A stretch of DNA of 64,000 nucleotides from Paenibacillus sp. BK033 (GCF_004345425.1 NZ_SLVP01000001.1:62001-126000); one strand, 5' to 3'; numbered from the stretch's first letter, positions 24,198 to 33,742 are shown. Numbers and translations are program-made. The notes: generated by a model not told the origin, from the sequence alone.

Positions 24198-24887
24198 ATG
24201 GCTCCGACTCCTCAGCAAAATGATCTCGAAGCAGTTTTTGATGCAGCGACCATATATACCGCCTACGAGCGTCGGCCTCTTCGTATCTATATCATGGTCA
24301 AGCGCGGCTTTGACCTCATTGCCGCCAGCTTGGGTTTAATTCTGCTTTCCCCGTTATTCCTTCTTGTTGCCCTATTAATTAAGCTCGAAAGTCCAAAAGG
24401 CTCGGTTTTTTTCTATCAAACACGGGTTGGCCGCAATGAGCAGACATTCAGAATGTTCAAATTCCGTTCCATGGTAGCTAATGCCGAGGAGATGCTGGAG
24501 ACGCTGCTAAGCCAGAATGAGATTGAAGGCGCCATGTTCAAGATGAAGGAAGATCCCCGCATTACAAAGGTAGGCAAATTCATCCGGAAAACAAGCATTG
24601 ACGAGCTTCCTCAGCTGTGGAACGTCATCCGCGGGGACATGTCGCTGGTAGGTCCGCGTCCAGCCCTGCCGCGCGAAGTAAACGAGTATACAAGCTACGA
24701 TAAGCTCCGCCTCAAGGTATTGCCCGGCTGTACGGGCTTATGGCAGGTGAGCGGGCGCAACGAGCTCAGCTTTAAGGAAATGGTCGAGCTTGACCTGAAA
24801 TATATTGAGGAGCGTGGATTCCTGCTTGATCTGAAGCTGATGCTGCTTACGGTAAGGGTCATGTTCGGCTCCAAGAACGCTTACTAG
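24198..24887 (+). CDS. Polyprenyl-phosphate sugar-1-phosphate transferase (priming enzyme)
   Basis: The 229-residue protein is a bacterial sugar transferase of the WbaP/EpsL type. One membrane segment lies near residues 38-60 (FDLIAASLGLILLSPLFLLV). The catalytic domain has FKFRSM, TSIDELPQLWNVIRGDMSLV, GPRPALP and PGCTGLWQVSGRNE. It starts repeat-unit synthesis by moving a sugar-1-phosphate from a nucleotide sugar to undecaprenyl phosphate; which sugar cannot be told. ATG 24198 is 7 bp from AGAGGTG, while ATG 24192 is too close to that site. Confidence 0.94.
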   Translation: MAPTPQQNDLEAVFDAATIYTAYERRPLRIYIMVKRGFDLIAASLGLILLSPLFLLVALLIKLESPKGSVFFYQTRVGRNEQTFRMFKFRSMVANAEEMLETLLSQNEIEGAMFKMKEDPRITKVGKFIRKTSIDELPQLWNVIRGDMSLVGPRPALPREVNEYTSYDKLRLKVLPGCTGLWQVSGRNELSFKEMVELDLKYIEERGFLLDLKLMLLTVRVMFGSKNAY

Positions 24888-24916
24888 AGACATCGGCGAA
24901 ACGGAGGGGGTTCGGA

Positions 24917-26293
24917 ATGAAGCTTGTCCTGTTATCGGGCGGATCCGGAAAAAGGCTCTGGCCGCTTTCCAATGATGCGCGCTCCAAGCAGTTCCTGAAG
25001 GTGCTCGAGGATGAACGGCATCAGCTCGTGTCGATGGTGCAGCGGGTATGGGGTCAAATTACGGAGCGGGGTCTAGGGGAAAGCAGCTATATAGCTACCG
25101 GCAAATCCCAGATGGAAATGATGCACAATCAGATCGGACGCCATGTGCCGCTTATTATCGAGCCGGAACGAAGGGATACCTTTGCAGCGATTGCTTTAAC
25201 GGCAGCATACCTCTACTCCGAGCAAGAAGTCGGACTAGACGAAGTGATTGCAATTCTGCCGGTTGATCCCTATGTAGAGGGTCGTTTCTTTGACGAGGTC
25301 AAGCAGCTGGAGGCTGTTCTGAATGAATCCGGGGCTAACCTCGCCTTGATCGGCGTCAAACCAACCTATCCTTCCTCGAAATACGGTTATATCGTGCCCT
25401 CTGCCTCTGACAGGCAGAGGGAGGCCGGTTACCGCCAGGTGAACCGGTTCGAAGAAAAGCCGGATGAAGAACGCGCGGCGCGGCTAATCGAGGAGTACGA
25501 TGCGCTCTGGAATTGCGGCGTATTTGCTTTTAAGCTTGGCTTCCTGATCGGACTGCTGGAGCAAAGGGGGCTGCCTCTTCATTATAAGGAGCTGGTGCGG
25601 CAGTATCATACCCTGCCAAAGGTCAGCTTTGACTATGAGGTGGTTGAGCGGACAGAACGGATCGTCGTTACTCCGTATGAAGGGTACTGGAAGGATCTTG
25701 GCACCTGGAATACGTTAACGGAAGAGATGGGGAACAAGCTGATCGGCAAAGGGATGATTAGCGAGGATAGCGTAAACACTCATCTGATTAATGAAATCGA
25801 TATACCGGTCTCCATTCTTGGCTTGTCCAACGTGGTGGTGGCGGTCAGCCCGGACGGCATTCTCGTGGCGGACAAAAGCGCCAGCCCAAGAGTGAAGGAC
25901 TTCATTAATTATAATCAGGGGCCGATGTTCGAGGAGCGAAGCTGGGGCTGGGCAAGAATTTTGGATGACCAGCGCTATGACGACGGCCGCCTGGTGGTCA
26001 CGAAACGGGTAGGGATCCTGCAGGGGCGCAACATCAGCTACCAGCTGCATATAAACCGGGAAGAAGTATGGACCATCGTGAAGGGCGAAGGCGAATTCAT
26101 TCAGAACGGCAATTACATGCGGGTGAAGGCGGGTAACGTGCTTCATATTCCGATGAAGACGCTGCATAGCATCCGCGCCGTATCCGAGCTCGAGATTATC
26201 ATTGTGCAATCCGGCAACGGAGATGAGGACAGCCGGATTGTCGAGCTGTACAATACCTGGGAAGAAGTCGAAGAGCATTGTACGAATATGTAA
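24917..26293 (+). CDS. Mannose-1-phosphate guanylyltransferase-like protein with cupin domain
   Basis: The 458-residue protein has an N-terminal nucleotidyltransferase domain with LSGGSGKRLWPLSNDARSKQ and FEEKPDEE, and a C-terminal cupin-type mannose-6-phosphate isomerase domain (about 350-450; ISYQLHINREEVWTIVKGEG). Similar proteins make GDP-mannose from mannose-1-phosphate and may also isomerise fructose-6-phosphate. The central part is more divergent than in classical ManC, so the nucleotide specificity is an inference. It follows the priming transferase by 29 bp and ends before a terminator. Confidence 0.85.
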   Translation: MKLVLLSGGSGKRLWPLSNDARSKQFLKVLEDERHQLVSMVQRVWGQITERGLGESSYIATGKSQMEMMHNQIGRHVPLIIEPERRDTFAAIALTAAYLYSEQEVGLDEVIAILPVDPYVEGRFFDEVKQLEAVLNESGANLALIGVKPTYPSSKYGYIVPSASDRQREAGYRQVNRFEEKPDEERAARLIEEYDALWNCGVFAFKLGFLIGLLEQRGLPLHYKELVRQYHTLPKVSFDYEVVERTERIVVTPYEGYWKDLGTWNTLTEEMGNKLIGKGMISEDSVNTHLINEIDIPVSILGLSNVVVAVSPDGILVADKSASPRVKDFINYNQGPMFEERSWGWARILDDQRYDDGRLVVTKRVGILQGRNISYQLHINREEVWTIVKGEGEFIQNGNYMRVKAGNVLHIPMKTLHSIRAVSELEIIIVQSGNGDEDSRIVELYNTWEEVEEHCTNM

Positions 26294-26315
26294 GAAGCAC
26301 GCGGGCCAGCGGGCT

Positions 26316-26355
26316 AAGCGCATTCTACTCCTTTAGGAGGAGAATGCGCTTTTCT
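26316..26355 (+). terminator. Intrinsic terminator after the guanylyltransferase gene
   Basis: AAGCGCATTCTACTCCT (26316-26332) pairs with AGGAGGAGAATGCGCTT (26335-26351) with one mismatch, followed by T residues. Confidence 0.8.
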
Positions 26356-26451
26356 ATTAGATAAATCTAATCTATCTGGAAGGGCTGATTGCGGTTGCAG
26401 CTGCTAGATTGGCTGCATATATGGAAGGAGGAGAAGAAAGGAGGAGGATGT

Positions 26452-28662
26452 ATGGCGACAGGCAAAACTAGCAACATGGGCATGAACAGCTGGGGAACTT
26501 CCGAAACGGTCAAACCATCCGAATTAAACGCAAACTTTGCTGCACTCGACAACGAGCTTGGTGCGAGAGGATTAGACATTCGTTGGAAGGGGGCTGATGC
26601 CAGCGGCGCTGCCGGCAGCTACAACGCTCTCCTCGCGGCAGTCAACGACACGGCAGCAACAGGGATCTTTGTCCCGCCCGGCGTATATCTGATAGAAAAG
26701 AGCATTGCGATACCTGCGAACAAACGGCTGGAGTTCGCCCGCGGCGCCCGGCTGAAGCCGGCAAAAGGAATTACGATAACTGTAAACGGAACCATTGCGG
26801 CAAGTCTTTACGATTGGATCTTCGATATTTCCGCCGGAGGAGTCATCGCGGGTACGCCAAAGGTAGGCGATATTTATCCGACATGGTTTGGTGCGGCGGG
26901 CGACGGGGTTACGGACGACACCGCGGCCTTTCAAGCCGCAATGGCACTCTGCAACAAGAAGTTCCGGATCTTTATCCCGGTGGGCAAATACCGGATTCGG
27001 CAGACGATTACGAATAACTCCCGCGGGATGTACGGAGCGGCGACCTTTTTGGACGACGGCCAATCCGGCTCGCTTCTGCTCTGGGATCCGATTGATACGA
27101 AGACCGACCTGCTTCCGTGTATCCGTATCGAGAACGCGGGAATCGACGCGAATTTCGAAGACTTCGGCATCTATGGCCAGGTGGCGTACAATACCGCAAA
27201 TCTCGCGACTTGGGTAAACAAAAGCCTGTACGACCAAAGCCAATATACGATGTTTGCAGCAGGAACGGCAGCGATCGAGGTTGCGGGCGGAGCAAGACCG
27301 ATTCTCCGCTGCGTGGCAACCCGTCAGGTAAAGGTAGGTCTGCTGCTCAACAGCACGGACGGCCATGTGACATCCTATGACTGCTCCTGGAATGGACTTA
27401 TCGGCATGTATTGCATGCGCAACAGCGAGGATTATTTCATTCAAGGCGGCATGGTGTCCGGCGCGTTTTGCGGTTTGATGATTGGCGTCAAGGAGCATGC
27501 GGGGCATTATGGCGGCATGGCGGTTACGCTGCAGCGCGTTCACATGGGTTATTCGCCGTATGGCATTTATCAGGTGATCGATGCCGCTTCCGTACCTGAT
27601 GTCGTTAACGGAATTTACGGCACTTTAGAATCGGTCCGGTTCGAATATGTCGGCGAAGCGGCGATAAAGCTGCTGCCAGCCTCTTTGTCGGCGGGACTAT
27701 CGATCTCAGGCTTCGGAATGTCCTGGTCAACCCTCAATTCGTCGGCTACGGAGTTTGCTCTGCCGGATGCTTTGAAAGCGCGCAATACGAAGCAAAGCTT
27801 TGCCGTTTATTTCGGTACCGTCGCCAACTGCGATTTCAAGGATATCGAAGGAACGGTAATGCTGTCGGGTGCGCCCGGGCAACTGGGTACGGCATATATC
27901 GAATATTTGGGCGACGATGTCATTCTGTCGGGCCTGCAGCCGGACTATTGCGTTATTGCGGAAAGGTATATCGATACGTCGCTTCAATATTCGACTCCGC
28001 TGCTTGTCGGGCAATCGATCCGCGCCAAGGCCAACAATCCGCTTGGCCATGGCAACCTCATTCAGAATCCGGAGCTGCTGAAGAGCTGGACGGCAACGGG
28101 TGCCGCGTTATCCATGGTGACTAACCTGGCCACGCTTCCCGTCCCTTTTTCCGCCGAAATGAAAACCTACGTGGATAAAAGCATGACGGCGGTCCTGAAA
28201 ATAAGTCCAAACGGCAACAGTCCGTATGTCGCGATTCCGTTTAACCCGGTCCCGCTCTCCGTTGATACGAATCGTTACATTGCCTTCGAATACTTTATCC
28301 TCTCCCCGCAAGCGCGCTGCCGAAGCCGGTTGGAATTCGGCAGCTCGATGACGCTGTATGATTTCACCTTCGACGTGACGGTGAACCAATGGACGAAGAT
28401 CACCTGCAATGAGCAATATGCGCCTAACGCCAATGCCTACTCGGCATCGTTCTTCGACCTTTCTCCTAGCGCGCCGACTTATATCGCTGCCGTAATGGTT
28501 TCTTACGATTACAACGCAGCCTATTCTCCTTACGGTCATGCTTATTCGAAGGCCGCCATTGAGAGCGGAGACGCCTTTATTCTGACTGACAAAACGACGG
28601 GGGCAAGAGGCCGTATCGAGCTTGTAAACGGAAAACTGCAAGTGACGATGCTGCCTGGATAA
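26452..28662 (+). CDS. Right-handed beta-helix protein (pectate-lyase superfamily), no signal peptide
   Basis: The 736-residue protein contains a pectate-lyase-superfamily segment (about 140-260; PTWFGAAGDGVTDDTAAFQA is its hallmark) and beta-helix-like repeats to about 480. A beta-rich C-terminal domain follows (about 540-700) that could bind carbohydrate. No signal peptide or membrane helix is present. The N-terminus (KPSELNANFAALDNELG) resembles the adaptor part of phage tail or spike proteins. Its place inside the EPS locus suggests a lyase, epimerase or hydrolase acting on the polymer, but the export route is unclear. ATG 26452 has AGGAGG upstream. Terminators flank it, so it is a separate unit. 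Confidence 0.75.
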   Translation: MATGKTSNMGMNSWGTSETVKPSELNANFAALDNELGARGLDIRWKGADASGAAGSYNALLAAVNDTAATGIFVPPGVYLIEKSIAIPANKRLEFARGARLKPAKGITITVNGTIAASLYDWIFDISAGGVIAGTPKVGDIYPTWFGAAGDGVTDDTAAFQAAMALCNKKFRIFIPVGKYRIRQTITNNSRGMYGAATFLDDGQSGSLLLWDPIDTKTDLLPCIRIENAGIDANFEDFGIYGQVAYNTANLATWVNKSLYDQSQYTMFAAGTAAIEVAGGARPILRCVATRQVKVGLLLNSTDGHVTSYDCSWNGLIGMYCMRNSEDYFIQGGMVSGAFCGLMIGVKEHAGHYGGMAVTLQRVHMGYSPYGIYQVIDAASVPDVVNGIYGTLESVRFEYVGEAAIKLLPASLSAGLSISGFGMSWSTLNSSATEFALPDALKARNTKQSFAVYFGTVANCDFKDIEGTVMLSGAPGQLGTAYIEYLGDDVILSGLQPDYCVIAERYIDTSLQYSTPLLVGQSIRAKANNPLGHGNLIQNPELLKSWTATGAALSMVTNLATLPVPFSAEMKTYVDKSMTAVLKISPNGNSPYVAIPFNPVPLSVDTNRYIAFEYFILSPQARCRSRLEFGSSMTLYDFTFDVTVNQWTKITCNEQYAPNANAYSASFFDLSPSAPTYIAAVMVSYDYNAAYSPYGHAYSKAAIESGDAFILTDKTTGARGRIELVNGKLQVTMLPG

Positions 28663-28688
28663 GCGTCTGAATGATCTTGGAAATGACG

Positions 28689-28726
28689 AAGCCAGCTATT
28701 CCGCATAAGCCGGGATAACTGGCTTT
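28689..28726 (+). terminator. Intrinsic terminator after the beta-helix gene
   Basis: AAGCCAGCTATTCCG pairs with CGGGATAACTGGCTT around a short loop, followed by TTTT. Confidence 0.7.
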
Positions 28727-28741
28727 TCATGTAGAATAAGC

Positions 28742-28787
28742 TTGACATGCTACTAATTGTATCATAAAGTTATATACATAATGTATC
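28742..28787 (+). promoter_or_regulatory. EPS promoter 2 with two degenerate GATAC-type operators
   Basis: TTGACA (28742-28747), a 17-bp spacer and TAAAGT (28765-28770) repeat the layout of promoter 1 exactly. The spacer holds GCTACTAATTGTATC (28749-28763), a one-mismatch version of the palindrome. A second half-degenerate copy, TATACATAATGTATC, lies at 28773-28787. Confidence 0.7.
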
Positions 28788-28811
28788 AAGAAGCCTTGGC
28801 GGAGGTGCAAA

Positions 28812-29576
28812 GTGGAGATTAAACAATACATGAGAATTGTGCTGAAAAAGTGGTGGCTTATCCTTATACTCGTTCTGCTTGCCAGTGTGATTTCGGGGGT
28901 AAAAAGCTCCTTTTATACGACGCCGATCTATGAAGCCACGGCTAAATTGATCGTCAATCAATCCTCGGGCACGTATCAGCAAGGATATCCCGACGTTGGG
29001 CTGCTTCAGAGCAACCTGATGCTGATGGACTCCTACAAAGAGATTATCAGCTCCGCTGCCATACTCGATAAAGTAGTGGAGAAAAACCCTAACCTCACAG
29101 ACTCCTCATACGAGATGTCCAAAATTCTTCAAGTTTACTCTTACGAGAACTCCCAGGTGCTTAACCTGACTTATCAGGCCACTTCTTATGAAAGCGCGGC
29201 GGAGACCGTAAACGCGATCTCGCTGGTGTTCAAGGAAGAAATCCCGAAAATTATGAATGTCGACAACATCACGATTCTAAACGAAGCGAAAGTAAATGAT
29301 ATCCGGCCTCATAATCCGGTTAATATCAACCTTGTAACCAGTATTCTCGTAGCTTTTGTGCTGTCGCTGCTTGCTTCCGTGGCGCTGGTCCTTATTCTTC
29401 ATTTCTTGGACGACACCTTGAAGAACGAAGAGGAATTGAAAGAGGTGCTCGGCATTCCGCTTCTTGCGGCAATGGGCAAGATGAAGAAGGAAGATATGCG
29501 CGGACGGCGCGGAGAGCAAGTTTTAATTCGCAAGGAAGCGGGTGGTGACAATGTCTATGCGTCGATCAACCAGTGA
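28812..29576 (+). CDS. Wzz/YveK-type polysaccharide co-polymerase 2
   Basis: The 254-residue protein has the same architecture as the 22440 copy: a transmembrane helix near residues 16-34, an extracytoplasmic domain, a second helix near 175-198 and a cytoplasmic tail ending in YASINQ. GTG 28812 follows GGAGGTG. Here the gene overlaps the tyrosine-kinase gene, the normal pairing in which the tail of the membrane protein activates the kinase. It starts the second and longest EPS transcript. Confidence 0.92.
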   Translation: MEIKQYMRIVLKKWWLILILVLLASVISGVKSSFYTTPIYEATAKLIVNQSSGTYQQGYPDVGLLQSNLMLMDSYKEIISSAAILDKVVEKNPNLTDSSYEMSKILQVYSYENSQVLNLTYQATSYESAAETVNAISLVFKEEIPKIMNVDNITILNEAKVNDIRPHNPVNINLVTSILVAFVLSLLASVALVLILHFLDDTLKNEEELKEVLGIPLLAAMGKMKKEDMRGRRGEQVLIRKEAGGDNVYASINQ

Positions 29577-30240
29577 CAGCCGGTTAGTTGTCCTGCTAAA
29601 TCCAAGCTCGCCGGTAGCGGAAGCTTACCGGACGCTTAGAACCAATATTCAATACTCCTCGGTAGATGCGCCGATCCAACTGTTGATGGCCGCCTCGGCC
29701 CAATCGGGTGAAGGCAAGTCCACCGTGATTTCGAATCTGGCGGTTGCTTACGCTTTGGAAGGAAAGCGGGTGCTGCTTATTGACACCGACCTTCGCAAGC
29801 CAACGATCCACCGAATCTTTGCGCAGACGAACAGGCAGGGCCTTACCAATCTGCTGACCGCGGAAAGCTCCCTGCAAGAAGTTATCAAGGATGGCGGAAT
29901 CGATAATCTCGATATCATCACGTCCGGACCTACGCCTCCCAATCCGGCGGAGCTGCTGGGATCCCACCGGATGAAGCTCATTCTTGAAGAGCTCAAGGAG
30001 CGATACGATCTGATTCTGTTTGATACCCCGCCCGTCCTGCCCGTAACGGACAGTCTCATTATGAGCTCTTATTGCGACGGCGTACTGCTGGTTATTCATG
30101 CCGGAAAAGTGAAGAAGGCTTATGTCCGCAAGGCAAAGGAAAAGCTGGATTTTGTACAGTCCCGCATTATTGGAGCGGTATTTAACCAGATGAAACGGCA
30201 AGACATCGCTTTCGTGAAATATTACGGAACCTCGAAGTAA
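29551..30240 (+). CDS. CpsD/CapB-family tyrosine-protein kinase
   Basis: The 229-residue cytosolic BY-kinase has Walker A in SAQSGEGKSTVISN, Walker A' in VLLIDTDLRKP, and Walker B in LILFDTPPVLP. Such kinases autophosphorylate on a C-terminal tyrosine cluster and control polymer length with the Wzz-type partner. Here the tail is short and holds only one Tyr pair (VKYYGTSK), so the phosphorylation cluster is reduced. Start at ATG 29551; GTG 29542 is also in frame. It overlaps the preceding gene by 26 bp. Confidence 0.92.
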   Translation: MSMRRSTSDSRLVVLLNPSSPVAEAYRTLRTNIQYSSVDAPIQLLMAASAQSGEGKSTVISNLAVAYALEGKRVLLIDTDLRKPTIHRIFAQTNRQGLTNLLTAESSLQEVIKDGGIDNLDIITSGPTPPNPAELLGSHRMKLILEELKERYDLILFDTPPVLPVTDSLIMSSYCDGVLLVIHAGKVKKAYVRKAKEKLDFVQSRIIGAVFNQMKRQDIAFVKYYGTSK

Positions 30241-30273
30241 CAAATTTTCGCAGGAAGGATAAGTGAATGGCCC

Positions 30274-31200
30274 ATGAGGATCAGTGTCGTCATCCCGTCC
30301 TATAAGCGCGTAAGCAGCTTGAAGAATGGCCTGGAAGGACTGTTCAATCAGCAGAGGCTGCCGGATGAAATCATTGTTGTCGCGAGAGATTCGGATCAGG
30401 AAACGATCGATTTCCTGTCCGGACATCCTTCGGAGCTGCTGAGGCAGGCCATTGTGAGTAAGCCGGGAGCGGTAGCGGCTTTGAACGAGGGCTTCGGGCA
30501 AGCGACCGGCGACATCATAGTCATGACGGACGACGATACGGTTGCTTATCCGGACTGGCTGGAACGAATCGAAAAGCATTACAGCATGGATCCCCGGCTT
30601 GGGGCTCTTGGGGGAAAGGACTGGGTCTATCATTCCGGCAAGCTGGAATACGGCCGGTCCGAGGATGTCGGAAAGCTGTATTGGTTTGGGAGAATGTCCG
30701 GCAACCATCATATTGGAATCGGAAAGGCCAGAGAGGTCGATATTTTGAAAGGGGCCAATATGAGCTTCCGCAAGGAGGCGATTCGTTCGATCGCATTTGA
30801 CGACCGGCTCAAAGGCAGCGGCGCCCAGGTTCATTTGGAGATCGGCATATGCCTGCGCGTGAAACAGGGAGGCTGGCGCGTCCTTTACGATCCAAGCGTA
30901 TGCGTCAACCATTATCCGGCGGAACGATTCGATGAGGACAAGCGGAACACCTTTAACGAAACCGCATGCATCAATATGGCACATAATGAAACCTACATCA
31001 TCCTGAAGCATTCCGGCGCATTCCGAAGAGCCGTCTATCTTCTATACAGCATGCTCGTCGGCAGCAGCCCTTCTCCCGGGTTGTTACAAATGATTCGAAT
31101 GGTTCCGCGCGAAGGCATTTCCGCCTTTCGGAAGTTGCGCACGACATACACGGGCAGATGGGATGGTTGGAAAACGTGGAAAATGTGGTCAAACTCTTAG
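30274..31200 (+). CDS. Glycosyltransferase family 2
   Basis: The 308-residue protein has the GT-A fold of family 2: N-terminal MRISVVIPSYKR, a DxD-like metal site in VMTDDDTVAYPDWL, and a later acidic block near LKGSGAQVHLEIG. It would transfer a sugar from a nucleotide donor to the lipid-linked repeat unit on the cytosolic side. Donor and linkage are unknown. A helix may be present near the C-terminus. The next gene overlaps its end by 43 bp. Confidence 0.88.
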   Translation: MRISVVIPSYKRVSSLKNGLEGLFNQQRLPDEIIVVARDSDQETIDFLSGHPSELLRQAIVSKPGAVAALNEGFGQATGDIIVMTDDDTVAYPDWLERIEKHYSMDPRLGALGGKDWVYHSGKLEYGRSEDVGKLYWFGRMSGNHHIGIGKAREVDILKGANMSFRKEAIRSIAFDDRLKGSGAQVHLEIGICLRVKQGGWRVLYDPSVCVNHYPAERFDEDKRNTFNETACINMAHNETYIILKHSGAFRRAVYLLYSMLVGSSPSPGLLQMIRMVPREGISAFRKLRTTYTGRWDGWKTWKMWSNS

Positions 31201-32603
31201 ATATCACCCGGGTCATCCTGCTCAAGGGCATCAGCATAATCGCCGTATTGCTTATGGTGCTGATCATTGGTTACTTAGCCGCCATGCACGATTATTTCGC
31301 GGGACTGTGGCAGCTTTCGATCGTTATGGCCCTCACGTTGATCGGATGGTTCCTCCAACAGGTAAAACCCGTCCTATACCTGCCCTATCTGCTTGCGGTA
31401 TGGGCGATCTATCCCGAACTGAGGCGTCTGCTCGATTGGAGCTTTGGAGCTTACAGTGAGACACCGATTTTATCTACTGCCCCCTTGTTTGTAAGCCTCG
31501 TTATGCTGATCCCGATTGTCAATAACTTCAGGAAGCTGTCGAAAACGGTACTCCGGATCGAAATGATCGCCCTCTCCGTTCTTCTTTACGGATTTTTGAT
31601 CGGCATCATTCAATACGGCGGAATCGCAGCCAGCTTCGACCTAATCAACTATGCCACTCCGCTCCTCATTATTGCTTACGTTAATGTCAGCCCGTTCCAA
31701 AGCCACACCAGGGACTGGCTGCTTAAAGGCTTTGCTTATATAGCCGTTCTCGTGGCCGTGTACGGCATCTATCAATATTTTCTTATTCCGCCCTGGGATA
31801 AGTTCTGGATGATACATTCGGAGATGCTGTCGATCGGAAAGCCGGAGCCGCTAAAGGTAAGGGTGTTTTCGACGCTTAACTCTCCGGGCCCTGCGGGCGT
31901 GTTTTTCGGATTTGCCCTAGCGGTTATGACCATGAACAAAAAATGGCGGGCATTAGGCCTAATCGGTATGGTTATCGTCGCTTTCGGGTTTCTGCTCACG
32001 CTTGTCCGAAGCAGCTGGATCGCGCTTGCGGCGATGATTCTGGTCTATTTCCTGCAAGCCAAGTCCGCCCATAAATTCAAGCTGATCACAATTCTCGTCG
32101 TGCTGTTCCTATGCTATCAATTTATACTTCCGGGATTGCCAGGGGCGGAGACGATTACGAATCGGTTCGATACCTTTGGCAATCTGAATGAGGATGTCTC
32201 CTATAACGACCGTCTTGCATTCTCGACATTCATTCTGGATTCGATATCGGTTAACCCGATGGGCAACGGCCTGGGCAGCACGGGCCTTAGCGCGAAGCTG
32301 AACGAAAATGCGATGCAGGTGTTTGATAACGGCTTTCTCAACATCTTTTATACCTTCGGTTTGCCGGGAGGGCTGGCATTTCTCGGTTTCCTGATCTATC
32401 TTACCGTTCTGGCTCTAAAAAGAGAGAAGCAGTCCAGCCAATATTACCATCTCGCCTTTGCTTCGATGGCAGGCGCCGCAGTATTGCTTATGAGCAACAA
32501 TTTCCTGCCGGGCAGCGGCGGGGCGTGCTTATGGTTTCTCGTATCTATGATTTTCTTGAGGGGGGAGAAGGAGAATCATGAAAATCTGCTTCGTCACCCA
32601 TAA
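31158..32603 (+). CDS. Wzy-like O-antigen ligase/polymerase family membrane protein
   Basis: The 481-residue protein is highly hydrophobic, with about twelve predicted helices. A large loop lies between helices in the second half (roughly 330-380), with NRFDTFGNLNEDVSYNDRL. The adjacent NPMGNGLGSTG is typical of the Wzy_C/O-antigen ligase domain. It probably polymerises repeat units outside the membrane. The start is uncertain: ATG 31158 overlaps the preceding gene, and GTG codons at 31176 or 31185 are alternatives. Confidence 0.82.
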   Translation: MGWLENVENVVKLLDITRVILLKGISIIAVLLMVLIIGYLAAMHDYFAGLWQLSIVMALTLIGWFLQQVKPVLYLPYLLAVWAIYPELRRLLDWSFGAYSETPILSTAPLFVSLVMLIPIVNNFRKLSKTVLRIEMIALSVLLYGFLIGIIQYGGIAASFDLINYATPLLIIAYVNVSPFQSHTRDWLLKGFAYIAVLVAVYGIYQYFLIPPWDKFWMIHSEMLSIGKPEPLKVRVFSTLNSPGPAGVFFGFALAVMTMNKKWRALGLIGMVIVAFGFLLTLVRSSWIALAAMILVYFLQAKSAHKFKLITILVVLFLCYQFILPGLPGAETITNRFDTFGNLNEDVSYNDRLAFSTFILDSISVNPMGNGLGSTGLSAKLNENAMQVFDNGFLNIFYTFGLPGGLAFLGFLIYLTVLALKREKQSSQYYHLAFASMAGAAVLLMSNNFLPGSGGACLWFLVSMIFLRGEKENHENLLRHP

Positions 32604-33729
32604 GGTGAGAAAAGGCGATGGACAAGGCCGGGTCAATTACGAGGTTATACTCGAAGCTCTGAGACAGGGACACGAGGTAATGATCATCTCTTCCGAGCTG
32701 TCGGAGGACCTCGCGCGGCATCCTCAGGTGGAATGGAGAAGGGTGTCCGCAGGCCGGGTGCCAACCGAGCTGCTTCGCAACCAGCTGTTCGCCATCCGTA
32801 CGACCTTCGAGCTGTTAGCAAGAAAGAGGCAGCTCGATCTCATCGTCGTAAATGGCTTTGTAACTTACGCGAGATCGGATATCAATTGCATTCATTTCGT
32901 TCACAGCGCCTGGCTGGCGTCGCGTTATCATCCTTTCCGGGAACGCAAAAGCCTATCCTCCTTGTATCAATGGGTTTATACAGGCTTGAACCGCTATCTG
33001 GAGCAGCATGCGATGAAGCGGACCTCCGTTGTTGTTGCCGTGTCGGAGCGGATCAGGCAGGAGCTGATCCGGGATGCGGGTATTGGCGGGGAGCGGATTG
33101 CGGTTATATGGAACGGCGTTGACCTGCAGGAATTTTATCCGGAGCGGGCAACGCGCGCAGAGCTTCAGCTTGAAGACGATAAGCTTTATGCCCTGTTTGC
33201 CGGAGACATCAAGTCATCGCGCAAAAACCTGGATACCGTCTTGAAAGCTCTTAGCAATATTCAGGATGTTCACCTGTTGGTTGTTGGCGGTACTGAGGGA
33301 AGCCCGTATCCGAAAATGGCTGCCGAACTCGGAATAGGGAGCAGGGTGCGGTTCTTGGGCTACAGGACCAATATGGCCGATTGGATGTCGGTTTCGGATA
33401 TGTTTGTTTATCCTTCCCGTTACGAGCCCTTTGCGCTTGTCCTGCTGGAAGCGTTGGCGGCGGGCACTCCGGTTATAGCAAGCCGGATATGCGGGGCAGC
33501 CGATTTGTTTGCCGATGAATTCGCCGTTGGAATCGATGACCCGGATGATACGGAAGCCTTGACGGAAGCGATTCGGAACCTGGCGGCAGACCGGGAGCGA
33601 TTGAGGCGGATGGGCATCGATGCGAGGAATGCGGCTCTTCAGCATTCCTGGTCGGGGATGGCCGCGCAATACGTAAGCTTGATGGAGCAAGCAGCCGTCC
33701 GCAAGTCCGTGCCTCTCGTAGAATCGTGA
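32578..33729 (+). CDS. Glycosyltransferase family 4
   Basis: The 383-residue GT-B enzyme has an N-terminal Rossmann half starting MKICFVTHKVRKGDGQGRVN and a C-terminal half with the GT4 motif YPSRYEPFALVLLEALAAGTPVIAS, which carries the conserved E-x7-E pair. It overlaps the polymerase gene by 26 bp behind a GGGGGGAGAAGGAG site. Donor and acceptor are unknown. Confidence 0.92.
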   Translation: MKICFVTHKVRKGDGQGRVNYEVILEALRQGHEVMIISSELSEDLARHPQVEWRRVSAGRVPTELLRNQLFAIRTTFELLARKRQLDLIVVNGFVTYARSDINCIHFVHSAWLASRYHPFRERKSLSSLYQWVYTGLNRYLEQHAMKRTSVVVAVSERIRQELIRDAGIGGERIAVIWNGVDLQEFYPERATRAELQLEDDKLYALFAGDIKSSRKNLDTVLKALSNIQDVHLLVVGGTEGSPYPKMAAELGIGSRVRFLGYRTNMADWMSVSDMFVYPSRYEPFALVLLEALAAGTPVIASRICGAADLFADEFAVGIDDPDDTEALTEAIRNLAADRERLRRMGIDARNAALQHSWSGMAAQYVSLMEQAAVRKSVPLVES

Positions 33730-33742
33730 AAGGAATCCGCAC

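Noticed and set aside
26452..28662. Prophage tail gene
   Set aside because: Only the first 40 residues hint at phage; neighbours are EPS genes and no other phage gene is visible.
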